A stretch of 64,000 bases of DNA from Isoetes taiwanensis (lineage: Eukaryota; Streptophyta; Lycopodiopsida; Isoetales; Isoetaceae): positions 13,589,614 through 13,653,613 of the forward strand of contig JAJEKV010000033.1 of assembly GCA_021234155.1 (NCBI GenBank), read 5' to 3'. Numbering within the stretch: the first letter of the stretch is position 1; each line of letters opens with the position of its first letter. Below the pieces are notes generated by a model. That model saw only the letters and a list, made by a program, of their open reading frames with translations, searched no databases and was not told where the DNA came from. The translations under genes were made by a program, and so were the position numbers. This document shows positions 35,901-47,000 of this stretch, in pieces.

Positions 35901-36638
35901 TGTAGCAATAATTCCACAAACACATACATATGCTTTAAAGGGTATAGATTGAGACAATTAAGTTGCTCCAAAACAAGATGTTTGCTCAGTCCTAATTGGC
36001 TTTATTCAACCTGGTTAGGATGGTCCTAGGACGGTCCTCACTTATGTTAAAAACTTTGCCCCAGAGATTTCAACATATAAGCCATCTTTCTCAAAATTTA
36101 ACATGCTATATATAATACATGCAACACATTAATACACCACTCTTGATGTACAGTCACATGGAACGTCCACAGCAATTTCCTATAGTTAATGTGACCTAAA
36201 GCTTTTGAGAGCCCTTGGGCGCAACTTAAATTTAGAGTACCAGAATATGTGACAACAAATAATAATTTCTCTATGGATTTGCCTAATTATATTAGGTTTA
36301 TAAAAATGAGTCTGAGCTGAATAGGTTTTCGTCCACACATGTTCCGAACTTATGCCTAGCAACGCTGGGCACCATTACTAGTTTTACATGATTTTAGGGG
36401 GTTAAGGGGCGATTTTAGAATAATTACCAAGAATAAAATTCACATGGGGGCGAATCCAAGAATCCATCATTTAGTGATGTAGGCTAACTTATGAGTGGAG
36501 GGAGAAAATTTCGTAGACAAGGTGGCGATATTTTATTGGCACCACTCCTAATTGATCCTACTCAACAATCGTGAAAAAAAATGCAAATGTCCAAAAAAAT
36601 AGCCTTTTGGCGATATTTCGAGCTTAAGGGCTACCCTG
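32991..36638 (+). mobile_element. 3648-bp hAT-like element carrying a gene fragment
   Basis: The termini are perfect 17-bp inverted repeats, CAGGGTAGCCCTTAAGC. The flanks are a perfect 8-bp duplication, GCTCATGT (32983-32990 and 36639-36646). The 3' LTR of the same host element shows the unoccupied site near 52133-52140, so the boundaries are certain. An 8-bp TSD with CAGGG ends is typical of the hAT superfamily. No transposase is encoded, so it depends on a source elsewhere. It carries a leucine-rich-repeat gene fragment and several short tandem duplications (about 34700-34770, 35460-35560, 35727-35794). Confidence 0.95.
33735..34110 (+). pseudogene. Captured leucine-rich-repeat receptor fragment
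   Basis: The frame encodes four to five plant-type extracellular LRRs. They are LTNLATFRANNNQLTGSIP, LTKLRIFHVERNYLNGSVP, CRSLTYLGMTQNAFSG and LKSLKSLDLSFNQFSGTI, each near 24 residues. In intact LRR receptors this region binds ligands at the cell surface. There is no signal peptide, membrane span or kinase here, and the frame degenerates after FETLQG. The fragment lies wholly inside the hAT-like element and points opposite to the interrupted kinase, so it is cargo. The upstream AACCCTAAGTCGACGG may be intron or UTR from the donor gene. Confidence 0.9.
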
Positions 36639-36833
36639 GCTCATGTATCTTCATTGACATCAACAATGTTGTTCTCTTTATTGTGATCACATTGTTCTCG
36701 TTTTGCTTTCTGTTCTTTCTCCTTGTTCTTTTTGCAAATCCCGCGTGACATAGCTCCCCGGATTCTCCTGTTAGACCCAAGGGTCCTCACAGAGGGCTGT
36801 CTTGCAGGAGTTCCCGAACCCAGACCCCAAACA

Positions 36834-36856
36834 CTGTCGCCGCTGCCGGGTCTGAT
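36834..36856 (+). other. Gypsy primer-binding site, tRNA-Asp-like
   Basis: Directly after the 5' LTR, TGTCGCCGCTGCCGGG resembles the complement of the 3' end of plant tRNA-Asp (expected TGGCGCCGTTGCCGGGG), with two or three mismatches. It would prime minus-strand cDNA synthesis. The same tRNA is used by Tat/Athila-type elements. Confidence 0.75.
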
Positions 36857-36874
36857 CTTTCTTTGTTTTCCATC

Positions 36875-38690
36875 ATGTCGGCTCGAGGTTTCACTCCTGA
36901 AGAACTCCTTTGCCAAACGGCGGCTCGACTGGAGCGCCATCAACGACGCGAGGCTGTTCGGGATATGTATGATTTTGCCTATGACATTGAGGGTGGTCGT
37001 GTCCGCTCCCGAGCTCAGTCGGCACCTCCTACCCCTCGTGCCCATTCTCGACCAGGGTCTCCCCCTGTGTGTCGCCATTGCTCACAACCTCAGTCTCCAC
37101 AACATACACCTGTTCAGCCCACGACTCACTATTTCCAGACTCCTGAAAGCACCTATATCTATATCCCTTCAGGCCATACCCCTCAGCCGTCACAACCTTC
37201 TTCACCTCCTGCTGGGATGGGCTACCATCAAGTATCCTTTGGCCCTCACCACGTTCACGCTTTTCAGTCTTCTCCTTCTTTTCAGCACGCTCTTCATGTT
37301 TATCAAACCACTGATCTCAAGCCTAATGAGGATGGTTCTCAAGACCCTTCCCCACCAGATGCTACTTTCTATGGGCCACCGGGTTTTTCAGTCCCACCCC
37401 CTTGCTCTCAGTCCCAGGCGGTTCCACCTCTCTATGCTTCTGCATATCCTCCACCTAATCCACCTGTCTATGCCCAAGTTCCGCCTTCATCTCCAACTCA
37501 TAATCTGAAGCTGACTTATCCCACTTTTGGCAACACTAAAGGCAAACCTTTGGATCAGAGTGCTCAAAGCCCATATGGAGGAATTCGAAGCCTTGGCCAT
37601 TTTGAATGGTCATGCGCAACCACAACTTAAGTTTCACATCTTTTCCACCACGCTCAGAGGCGCCCCTCATCAGTGGTTAATGACCAATAAGAGTCACTGG
37701 AAACAAAGTTGGCAAGAAATGAAAAATGCCTTTCTGTCTCATTATGGCACCACGGACGATGATCAATTACTCCTCAAGCAACTCAATGACCTTCAACAAG
37801 AACCCACAGAGTCAGCCAGGGATTTTGTGTACCGTCTTCACATTCTCGTCAGTAAACTCCAGGAGTACCCCACGCAAAGCCAGATCCTCGTCTTGTTTCT
37901 GCATGGCCTTCCTCCTGCCTGCGTCCCAAGTCTCTGGAGCAGGCCATTGAATTGGTCAATCACTCGGTCAATGTTTCTTCTCGGGGTATTGCTCTCCAGG
38001 AACTCCATTTCATGCCCCCCGTCATGGTTCCCCAAAACTCTGTTCAGCCTCAGCAAGCAAATCCCCAACGCGCTCATATCTGGTGCACTATTTGTAAATA
38101 TCAAGGTCATCTGGCAAATGAATGCAACTCCTCCAATGGACCTCCTCATTGTAAAAGATGCAATATGTGCAATCACGCCACGGAAGAATGCACTCGTTCT
38201 CATCCTACACCTTTTCGCAATAAAATGGTCTTTCAAGTCCAGACCATGCCTCAACAACAACCATCATATCCGCCTCAGCAATATCCAACTCAACAACAGC
38301 AGCAGTATCAACAACCGCAACAATCTCAGCTGCCACGGGGACAAGGCAACCGTCCTCCCTTTGATCCTTCAAAGGCTCAATGTTATCATTGGCATGAATG
38401 GGGTCACACCACCACGGTGTGTCCTCAACTTCCTCAAGTTCAAGTTCAACTTCCAGGTTCAAATCAACCAGCTTCTGTCCGTCTCATGGCTTATCAACTC
38501 TGGGTGGCCAACGGTAAACAGAGCCCTCGTCCTGTTTTGAGAAAGCCCCCTCGGCCACCTCAACAACAGCGACCTCAGCAAGCAGTGTCTACTTCCAATC
38601 CTATGGATCAACAAGCTCAGGAGGAGATTTTTCAGGCTCTCAACCCTTCCGTCTAGCAGTCACCTCAAGGATCTGTGCCTGTACTTCGCT
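36875..38690 (+). pseudogene. Gypsy gag
   Basis: MSARGFTPEELLCQTAARLE opens a protein with a Pro/Gln-rich spacer. A frameshift near 37530-37600 leads into the capsid-like retrotransposon gag domain (LRGAPHQWLMTNKSHWKQ, then SARDFVYRLHILVSKLQEY). A second shift near 37930 leads to three zinc knuckles: CTICKYQGHLANEC, CKRCNMCNHATEEC, and CYHWHEWGHTTTVC, whose second Cys is Trp. Knuckles bind element RNA for packaging in virus-like particles. A stop at 38654 ends the readable frame. The two frameshifts rule out an intact product. The ~5.4-kb insert follows directly. Confidence 0.93.
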
Positions 38691-38735
38691 GAGCCCGGGA
38701 CTCGGAGGACACATAATGCAGGTATAGCAATCGAC

Positions 38736-40084
38736 ATGTCTGTGAGCACTGAGTTTGCCAATGAGATAGAGGTTGTCGTAGAGGACGTGCTTGATCAGTC
38801 ATTTCAAGGATACAGGTTACCCTTTGGGACTTACAATCCTCAGCTAATGCATGCAAGCATCACCGAGGCTTCACATTCGTGTCAGGCCAAGGGCTGGGTC
38901 CTGTCTTGTTACGAAAGCCTTGAGAGATCTGGACTCACCAAACGGGGAGATATTTTAGATGGATTTAATACAGTTAGACAGTGCATACTCGATCACAAAC
39001 AAAATCGATCAAAGGCCCTTTACACAGAGTATCATGGGAAGAGCCAATCAAAGGTCTATGATACGGCGTGGTTGAGATCACGTTATGGAGTTCCTAAGAA
39101 GGGTGACGGGACGAAGGGGACGAGAGAAACCCACCGGCCGTGTCATCGAGAAAAAGGTTCCTAAGAAGAAAAGATCAGAAACATCAACTCCAAAACTGAT
39201 TCTTGGTGGTATGGGAAGAACATCACGTAGCCCGGACCTTAGCATTAGATCGCAGGAGGTATCTGAGCAGTCCCCACCAGAAAAGCAAGGAAGAAAGCGA
39301 AGTCGGCACGAGGCAATAACTTCCTCGTCTAAGAAAAGAAGAGACCCTACTCCACCATCAACATCAGGTGCATCCAATGGGGGAGTGGGGACCGACACTG
39401 AGCTCCTGAGAAAAGGCGGCAGCAAATTGTGAAGTGCTCGACATCCGGGCGGGCGTTGACTCAAGAAAGCAAACGTGAGCTGTCCCAAACTGTATTGATC
39501 AACATTAAGCACAGGGAAAGGATCTATCCTCTTAGTGTTGAATTCGAAATAGAGGTGGATATCTTCAAAATGCATCAAGCACCTGCAAATATGACCTGCA
39601 GGGTCATCAGTCCAGAACATGTTGATACACTCTATGAATCATTTATTAATGTGCAGATGCATCCACCTTGTGCGGATGTTGTACCCTTTGATCCAGTCAC
39701 TGGACGTGCACTGAAGTGGAAGAAGGCCAGCGATTTGGACAATGCAGAATTCTGGATTGTAAATGGCAATCACACTACTGCAGTTGCCCAAATTCTTGTC
39801 AACCAGGCGTTGGAATGGCGGCCGAAAGGGCTCATCACGAAAGATCTTATCTTTTTCTTCTACGCCAAAAAGAAAATGTCGTGTCTTTGGCGGGGAACCT
39901 CACTCCTACTGAATATGTGAAGGTCAGCCAGGAGAGCAACGATATCACCAAGAATACTATCCATCAGGATGTCTACTTCGAACAAATACAGCAGCTTAGG
40001 AATCAATGGGCAGTCTATGGAAAGCCGAAGAAAGGAAAGCGCGGACTATCCCAAGATAGCGCATATTCAGTAAGTCATTTCTAA
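38736..40084 (+). pseudogene. ParB-like protein, N-terminal exon(s), damaged
   Basis: MSVSTEFANEIEVVVEDVLD begins a reading chain. It continues with a frameshift near 39090 into a basic stretch with a KKVPKKKRS nuclear-signal-like run and a KRSRHEAITSSSKKRRD run. After a stop at 39430 it resumes with YPLSVEFEIEVDIFKMHQAP and FWIVNGNHTTAVAQILV (about 39750-39800). The NGNH box and its position, after an LKWKKASDLDNAE lead-in, parallel the DGNHR box of the gene at 27.4 kb. A further frameshift near 39880 leads to VVSLAGNLTPTEYVKVSQES. The ParB/Srx-fold assignment is inferred from this box only. The gene continues after the palindrome array at 40780. Confidence 0.45.
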
Positions 40085-40115
40085 TTGTGGATGCAGTCTG
40101 TTTTTGTCATAAATC

Positions 40116-40688
40116 TGAGCGGGCGCCCAATTTGGGACGCCCCCATGTGGGTGTAGCATGTGAAATTGCATTCCCTTGGCCATCAAATTGGGCGGGCGCC
40201 CAATTTGGGAGGCCTCCCATGTGCAGTCATCATGTTTCTTGCAGCGTCTTGGCTATGAAATTGGGCGGGCGCCCAATTTCAACTGACCCTATGTGCATTA
40301 ACCATGCCAAATCGCATCCCCTTGGCCATAAAATTGGGCGCCCGCCCAATTTTAGAGGCTTTCCAGCATATGAAATTGGGCGGGCACCCAATTTCAGATG
40401 CCAGGATACTACATGACACATGTTAAATTGCATCCGCTTGATTATGAAATTGGGCGGCCGCCCAAATTGGGTTGGCCTCCCATCTGAACTCACCATGTCA
40501 CTTGTAGCCACTTGGCTATGAAATTGGGCGGGCGCCCAATTTGGGTTGGCCCCATGTGAATATAGCATGTTAAATTGCATCTCCTTGGCTATGAAATTGG
40601 GCGGGCGCCCAATTTGGGTTGGCCCCATGTGAATATAGCATGTTAAATTGCATCTCATTGTCTATGAAATTGGGCGGGCGCCCAATTT
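40116..40688. repeat. Palindrome array 1 (~73-bp period)
   Basis: Nine copies, some imperfect, of a 22-bp palindrome made of half-site AAATTGGGCG, two central bases, and its complement. Full copies start at 40185, 40258, 40331 (centre reversed), 40373, 40447, 40521, 40594 and 40667, and a partial copy lies at 40116. Most spacings are 73-74 bp; one is 42. Spacers are similar (GTTGGCCCCATGTGAATATAG). The array lies in a noncoding gap, probably an intron, of the ParB-like gene. Confidence 0.95.
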
Positions 40689-40779
40689 GCGATGGCCCTC
40701 ATGTGCATTGCATGTTAGCTTGTGCATTGCTAAATTTTGAGACTGTATATTTCAAATATGCTAAGTTTACTATGCTGTG

Positions 40780-42846
40780 CAGGATTGGCTCGCTATAGCG
40801 AAGCAGACATTGAAGAAGCTTAGCATGCGAGACTACGATTACTTCGTGTACTTGGATGACGAAACTTGGGATATGTGCGTACAAGTGGATCAGTTGTTCT
40901 ATGAAGACCAGCTAAAAGATGAATTGGGTGAGACGATAGTGGTAAAGGACCGGCTGAGAATGTTCACGAATAACAAGTGCCGACCTTTAAAGTCCATGCA
41001 TCCAATGGATCTGCAAAGACTTTTGACAGAGATTATGACAGCCACCACGTACATAAAGACCACAAAAAATTATACTGGAAGGCGTGTCATGAAAATCCGT
41101 GCAGGCGAGCTGAAGAAGATTGGCAATGTCGAGCGTGCACTCCTTAAATATCTCAAAGATATGAAGAAGCTTCATGTTGACAACATGACAGATTTGAGGA
41201 AAATTCATCCTATATTCACGGAGAATTTGATGTTAATGTTCGCCAACAGTGTAGGTGATTGGGTTGATAGCCGCAAGGAGGCAGAAAAGCTTAACCTTCC
41301 AAAGGCTCTTATCCTGAAGGTTGATGAGTATCTGCGTGGACCGGTGGAAGAGGGATCAAAATCATTCAAATGCTACCGTGTCAGTCCTCTGGGGATGTCA
41401 GTTGATGTGGTCAATACCTCTGCTCAGTTTGTTAGATGTGATTTCAGAAATATCAAGAAATGAAGCATGGAGGATTACCAGAAGTTCTTGGACCAGATCA
41501 GTGTGCTTACGGACTAGCAATTATATTGGATCACGATCTTTATCAGTCCAGATCGTTTGAGTGAATGCTTGTCCGCCATGAAGACTATAGACGGGGGTAG
41601 TCGTGTATGGGTGGGAGCGTACCATGATCCTAAAAAGAGAAACCCTTCCTCTCATGTTCGCGAGCTGCGGACTCGTTCGGTAATGTATGTGGCGAGACCA
41701 AGCATTTTGCCCCTCGCAATGAATGACCTGAATCTATGCTTCAACGATGCGGACCATCCTCAAGAGGATTGAAGTTCCGAAGCACTTGAAAGAAGTGGAG
41801 GACATAGAGAAGAACCTCCCCGATCATGAGTGCTTGGCCGGTAACATGATTTAAACCCGTGGTCAAGGCGTCTATTTCTTTCCAATGCCACTTATAAGCG
41901 GTTGTGTACTTTGCTGCGGCAAAGATACTTGGTTGTATCGGCCTTGGGGTGACAAGAGTGTGGCGAGAGGCTGGTGCCCTTTTGCCACATCAATTAGATT
42001 CAGGACATGCACATACCTTGTCCAGAAAATTTATGCTTGAGGGATGCGGTGTCCTTGATTTCTTCTCCGGAGGATCCTTTAGCCCGTGCTGACTATGTGC
42101 GAAGGGTATAAAGCCACTGCCTTTGAGAGTGATGAGAATATGCAGCTTAAACTTACTCAGATTTTTGATCAACTCGAAGTAATGCTGGATGAGAAGAAAT
42201 CGAGAGCCCGTGCATTGCAAAAAATAGCAGAGGGTAAAAAGAAAGCAAGTGGCTCCAAGGCAAGTGCTGTAGTGTCCACTCCTCCACCTCCTTGTCCATT
42301 CCCCGCACAAACGGTGCAAGAGTTGCAATCCACTCTCCGGTTGTCTAAAGATTCTCTCACAGACCATTTGAGAAAGGTTGCAGGTTTTGGAGCAAAGGAC
42401 ATGTCTTTCTTTAGAAAGAAGAAGGATAACATTAATGCTTTGGCGGGCACTACAATAGTGTGCACCCAAGATGTGATCGAGGGTAGCTCGAAGTTTACGC
42501 AGCTACTCCTCAAGGATCGAGAGCCTTCTGTTGTCTTGGAGACACAAGAAGCTCAACATGTGGACCCGCTACCATCAGAGCAAGAAAAGGATGTCGAAAA
42601 GGAGAAGGAAGTTGAGAAGGAGGACGAGGAAGTTGAGAAGGAGGACGAGGAAGATAAGAAGGAGGACGAGGAAGATGAGAAGGAGGATGATGTTGAAATG
42701 GAAATTGAGAAGGATGCTCCTGACGCTACACTAACCACTGAAGAATTCCTCGCCCAGATGAAACTCCTTAAGCAAGCGGCACAGGCAGGGGGAGAAGAAA
42801 GCGAAGCTGCTCACACAACTACGTCAGCTGAAGGGGTGGACCCTTA
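40780..42846 (+). pseudogene. ParB-like gene, downstream exons of unknown function
   Basis: After an acceptor-like TGTGCAG the frame reads DWLAIAKQTLKKLSMRDYDY and runs 225 codons to a TGA at 41461. It then continues through stops (SMEDYQKFLDQISVL, LYWITIFISPDRLSECL) to about 41770. A separate long ORF (42086-42846) encodes CEGYKATAFESDENMQLKLT, a Pro-rich spacer, and a Lys/Glu-repeat tract (about residues 165-210) ending in EGVDP. I recognise no family. The charge pattern suggests a nuclear protein. Stops between segments show decay or unrecognised introns. The second palindrome array starts 36 bp after the final stop. Confidence 0.5.
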
Positions 42847-42881
42847 AGCACAAGGAGTATGTTTTGCTAGCACAGGGGTGC

Positions 42882-43047
42882 AAATTGGGTGGGCGCCCAA
42901 TTTCGCATCTCTGATACTCTGTGTATATGTCTTTAGAGTGAGCACAGGGGTGCAAATTGGGCGGGCGCCCAATTTCGCATCTCTCATACTCAATGTATAT
43001 GTTTTTAGAGTGAGCACGGGGGTGCAAATTGGGCGGGCGCCCAATTT
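42882..43047. repeat. Palindrome array 2 (72-bp period)
   Basis: Three copies of the same 22-bp palindrome start at 42882, 42954 and 43026, exactly 72 bp apart. The spacer (ATCTCTCATACTCAATGTAT-type) is unrelated to that of array 1. The first copy has one mismatch (GGGTGGGC). Confidence 0.95.
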
Positions 43048-43269
43048 CGCACCACTGTTACTCACTATATAGGTTTTTATAATGAAATTGAGTGAAAAAA
43101 ACTTATGTACATTGACCAAGAAAATAAATACATGTCGAAAATTTTTGGTATTACTTTCCAATGTTTGGTATTCTTTTAGATAAAGAAAATACATAGGTCT
43201 TACAAGACATGGCTAATTCAACACAAACATACTAGATAATAGACAACATATAATAGAAAAGACCAAAGC

Positions 43270-43763
43270 TTCACTCTGTGCCCACTTCAACCTCAATAAC
43301 ATCCTCCAGGTCGAACTCATCTTCGACTGAACAGATCCAGCCAGTCATCCAAGTTTTTGAGAGAGTGACCACCGTTGACGATGAGCTTGGTGACCAAACC
43401 TTCGCATTGTCTTCTTTGCTTCTTGTAAAGCTTCTTAAACAGAGGTCGGAACGTGTTGTGCATCCAAACGTCCTCCATTTTCAGCAGCCTTTTCAGTGCC
43501 TTTGCCCTGTAAATAAAGCGTTTCAAAGATATGAGGCAGTCCTCCAGCTCCACCCTACTGAGTTGTTCCTCGTCGCCATTCCTTATCAACCCATCCCCTT
43601 CGAGGAGCTTCTGGAATTGGGCGCTAACTTCTCTCGTTCGGATCTGGTTCATCTCGTTTTGTACCTCCAGCTGCAACTGATTCGCCCGGCCTAAGATTGC
43701 CTCACTAATATGAGACTGCATTTCGGTGATGGTGTGTCCCCGTCTGCGCCTTGTGTCGACCAT
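43270..43763 (-). CDS. Hypothetical protein on the opposite strand
   Basis: MVDTRRRRGHTITEMQSHIS starts a ~148-codon helical, charged ORF (SQFQKLLEGDGLI-like segment; RRQCEGLVTKLIVNGGHSLK near the end) that stops at 43317. Shifting by one frame at the end gives VEDEFDLEDVIEVEVGTE and a stop at about 43275, so an indel or a short intron is likely. The frame also extends upstream to 43964, but the MVDT start is preferred because the sequence before it loses protein character. It converges on the ParB-like gene. I do not recognise a family. The Arg-rich start and helical pattern are compatible with nucleic-acid binding but do not show it. Confidence 0.45.
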
Positions 43764-44089
43764 TTTGAGTGTCCTGAGATGAATGTAAGAGAGCGAATGA
43801 AGGTGCTTGCACGAAGAGATTGAATGAAGAGACTGGATGAAGGGACCTCCTACCTCACCTACTTGCACGATTCCCGAAATTGTGGCTCCTTTTAATAACA
43901 AGAAATGACAAAATCTAAAAATTCGCATTGGGGTTCCACGACCTGCCATGTCAGCTACCCGCACGGAATCCGAGTTCTTTTTTAAGCAATAACCCTATAT
44001 TTTCAAGAAAAAATCCTATATTCTTACCACTGGCGCTAATTTGAGATATTTATGGACTTGTGGAAAGTCCATAAATAATGAAACTGTGC

Positions 44090-47000
44090 TTAATTGGGTT
44101 GGTCTCGTCTCACGTCATACACGAGCTTCACGCCCTTTGACCATCATTCCTCACGACACGCAACCTGCTTTTGCTGTGGAAACAGTCCCTCATGAGGATG
44201 AAAAAAAAGTTCACTTTGTGCCTGATCTTGACAAACTCATGCCTCACGTCATGCCTAAAGTGAGACAAAGTATTCTGAAACTCATGCAGGCTGCGGAAGG
44301 TCGCACACTGGCAAATGTTCATGCCACTACTAGAGCTCAGCAGCATCAAGCAGCGTCGTCATCCTATACCAGCGCACGCTCTCAGCCATATCCAAATATC
44401 GCTGCTGAGGTAGAGCTTCTCAAAGAAGTCTCTGCTTCCTTACCCCATACTCCAGCTCCACTGGACCCTGCAGACCCTTTTTCACTTGTTCCTTTGGAAC
44501 TTCAGGAAGAACTCGCCAAGATCAAGATTCCTTTGAGCCTGGCTACCATTTTGAAACTCTGTCCGGCTCTCAAAGATCAGTTACCTCTTCCAACGGTTCT
44601 GGTTGGAGCTGTTGCAACTTCAACACCCATGGTGCACGCCACGGTGGGCAATCAGCACATCAATCATGTCCAAATCGATGGTGGTAGTGCTGTCAATCTT
44701 ATTACTGATAAACTCCGGAAGCAATTGGGCATCAAACAATTGTACCGAGCCCCTTATGACATCAAGTTGGCCAATGGTCATATCACGCGCCCTCAAGGCG
44801 TCACTCCTCTTCTGCATATCAACATTGGTGATCTCAAATTACCCTTGGAATTTGGTGTTTGGAAAGCCGGAGAAGATCCTGGTGATTATGAAATGCTGGT
44901 CGGAAGACCTTTTCTCCGCCAGGCTAAGAGTATCCATTACTAGGCCACGGACCAACTTGTTATCACTGATGGACATCTCAATGCCACCATGGATCTGGAA
45001 ACTGGCCAAATGATCTCTGTCGAGAATGCTGAACCTTCCATCTCCGACACTGACTCTGAAGAAGCCCAAAATATTTATTACGTTCAAGCTCCTCCAGCGG
45101 GACTGCCTCTCTCATCCTACCCTGAGTATGCTGATCCTTGGAGTGAGATGACGCTGGATCAGGACCAGGCGGTGGCTGCTCTCTTGGACCCTTACCTGGC
45201 TTCCTGCAATCACATTCAACGTCTTGATCATTTTTCAGACACCATCACTTCTTCAGAGACTGTCGATGTTCATGCCGTCATGCAGCAACCTTTGCTTGCT
45301 GACGCTCAGCAGCCTCTTTTCTTCACCACTCAAAATGCTGCTCCTCCCGTCATGCTTCAACCTCCAGCTCATCAGGTTCAAGACACGGAGGTTGTTCCTC
45401 ATATTCAAACTCCAGAAGTGGAAATTGTGGACATTGGTAACAATCAACCTGTCCGCTTAGCTGCAAATCTTCCTTCCACCTATAAAGCACGCGCTGTGAC
45501 GCTGTTCAAGAAGTTCAAACATATTTTTGCTTGGAGCTACAAAGACCTTCGGGGTATCAAAAAAGAGTTGGGGGAACTCACCATTCCTACCAAATCTGAT
45601 GCACGCCCAATCTAGCAACGACAGTATAGGCGCAACCCAAATTACCGTGACCGCATCAAGGCTGAAATTGACAAACTCTTGGCTGCTGGCCTGATTTATG
45701 AGGTCAAACATTCTGAATGGGTGAGCCCCATTGTCATTGCTCTCAAACACAATGGTAAGATCCGCGTTTGCGTGGACTACAGAAAACTCAATCAAGCCAC
45801 GGAGCGTGATCATTTTCCGCTCCCCTTCACAGACCAGGTTCTTGAAGAAGTTGCTGGTCATGAGATGTACTCTTTCATGGATGGTTTCTCGGGGTACAAT
45901 CAAATTTCTATCAAGAAAGAAGATCAACTCAAAACTACCTTCACCATCCCGTGGGGCACTTTTGCCTACAAGGTGGTCCCTTTTGGTCTCTCAAACTCTC
46001 CTTCAACCTTTCAGCGCATTATGCTCTCTGTCTTTCAAGACTTTATGAAGGATAAACCTTTTCTTCAGATCTTTCAAGATGATTTTTCGGCCTACAGCTC
46101 CATGGATGATCATTTGGACAAATTGGAGCTTGTTTTTCAAAAATGTGATGAGTCTAGCATTAGTCTTAATCCCGAGAAGTGCACTTTCTGTGTCACCTTC
46201 GGCGTTTTGTTGGGTCATGTGGTCAGTCAAGAAGGCATCATCACGGATCCCGCTAAAATCAGTTGTGTACTGAAGGCTCAAGCACCATCTAATATCAAAG
46301 AGACTCGCTCTTTCCTGGGTAAGGTTAATTATTATTCCACCTTCATTCCTGGACTTGCAGCCATAGCTGATCCCATTCATAAACTCACGGGTGATGAATC
46401 CACTTGGGCTTGGAATCCCCAAGCGGAAGCTGCTTTTCAGAAGTTGAAGCTGTTACTTACTCAGGCCCCGGTCCTTGTTCCTCCTCAATGGGACAAGCCC
46501 TTCCACGCTCATGTTGACGTCTCTGCTTTTGCAATTGGTGTTGTTCTCTCTCAGGCCTATGTTGACACCACGGATAAACCAATCCGCTATGCAAGCCGGA
46601 AACTCAATCCTGCTGAGCGCAACTACTCTGCCACGGAAGGAGAAGCTTTGGGTTTAGTTTTCTGTGTCCAACGTTTCCGCCATTATTTGTTGGGCAGCCA
46701 AATTAAGTTCTTTGTTGATCATCAAGCTCTTCTTTATTTGATCAACAAAGCCATGCCCACGGGTCGAATTGCTCGTTGGGTCCTTCTTCTGCAAGAGTTC
46801 GCTCCCTTTGAAATTGTCCATAAGGCAGGCAAGTCTCATGTGGTGCCTGATTCGCGGATCCACACGGATGATCCCTCCACGGGTGTATCTGACGCCTTTC
46901 CAAACACTCAATTGTTCTTGGTTACGGCCACGCCCCATTGGTTTCAAAACTTTCAGCAATATCTTCTCACTGATGCTCTTCCTCCTGCGGATCCGACGCT

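Larger units (their letters stand above)
32593..36833 (+). repeat. Gypsy 5' LTR, split by a hAT-like element
   Basis: The LTR is 32593-32990 plus 36647-36833. Without the inserted element and its duplicated 8 bp it is 585 bp, exactly the 3' LTR length. It differs from the 3' LTR by roughly a dozen substitutions and a few short indels, mostly C/T or G/A changes. It contains a CTATATATATGAG TATA-like box (about 32900). Confidence 0.95.
38690..44090 (+). mobile_element. ~5.4-kb gene-bearing insert of unknown type
   Basis: The sequence between gag and protease is foreign to gypsy elements. It holds a plus-strand ParB-like gene family member, an opposite-strand ORF and two palindrome arrays. No convincing terminal inverted repeat or target duplication was found. 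ACTCGGA occurs inverted near each end (about 38701 and 43972) but is short. A perfect 11-bp stem with a 5-base loop (44049-44075) sits near the right edge, as in Helitron 3' ends, but no CTRR terminus follows. Boundaries are accurate to about 50 bp. It could be a Helitron-like or other gene-carrying transposon. Confidence 0.6.

Noticed and set aside
40230-40658. Minus ORF with repeated IGRPPNF peptides
   Set aside because: Translation of the palindrome array in a reading frame that happens to be open because the unit length is near 73 bp.
40185-40688. CRISPR-like regular repeats
   Set aside because: Period is regular, but the repeat is a palindrome with spacers similar to each other, in a eukaryotic context without cas genes.
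38701-43979. ACTCGGA inverted near both edges as TIRs of the insert
   Set aside because: Only seven bases match and they do not coincide with a target duplication; kept only as a note.
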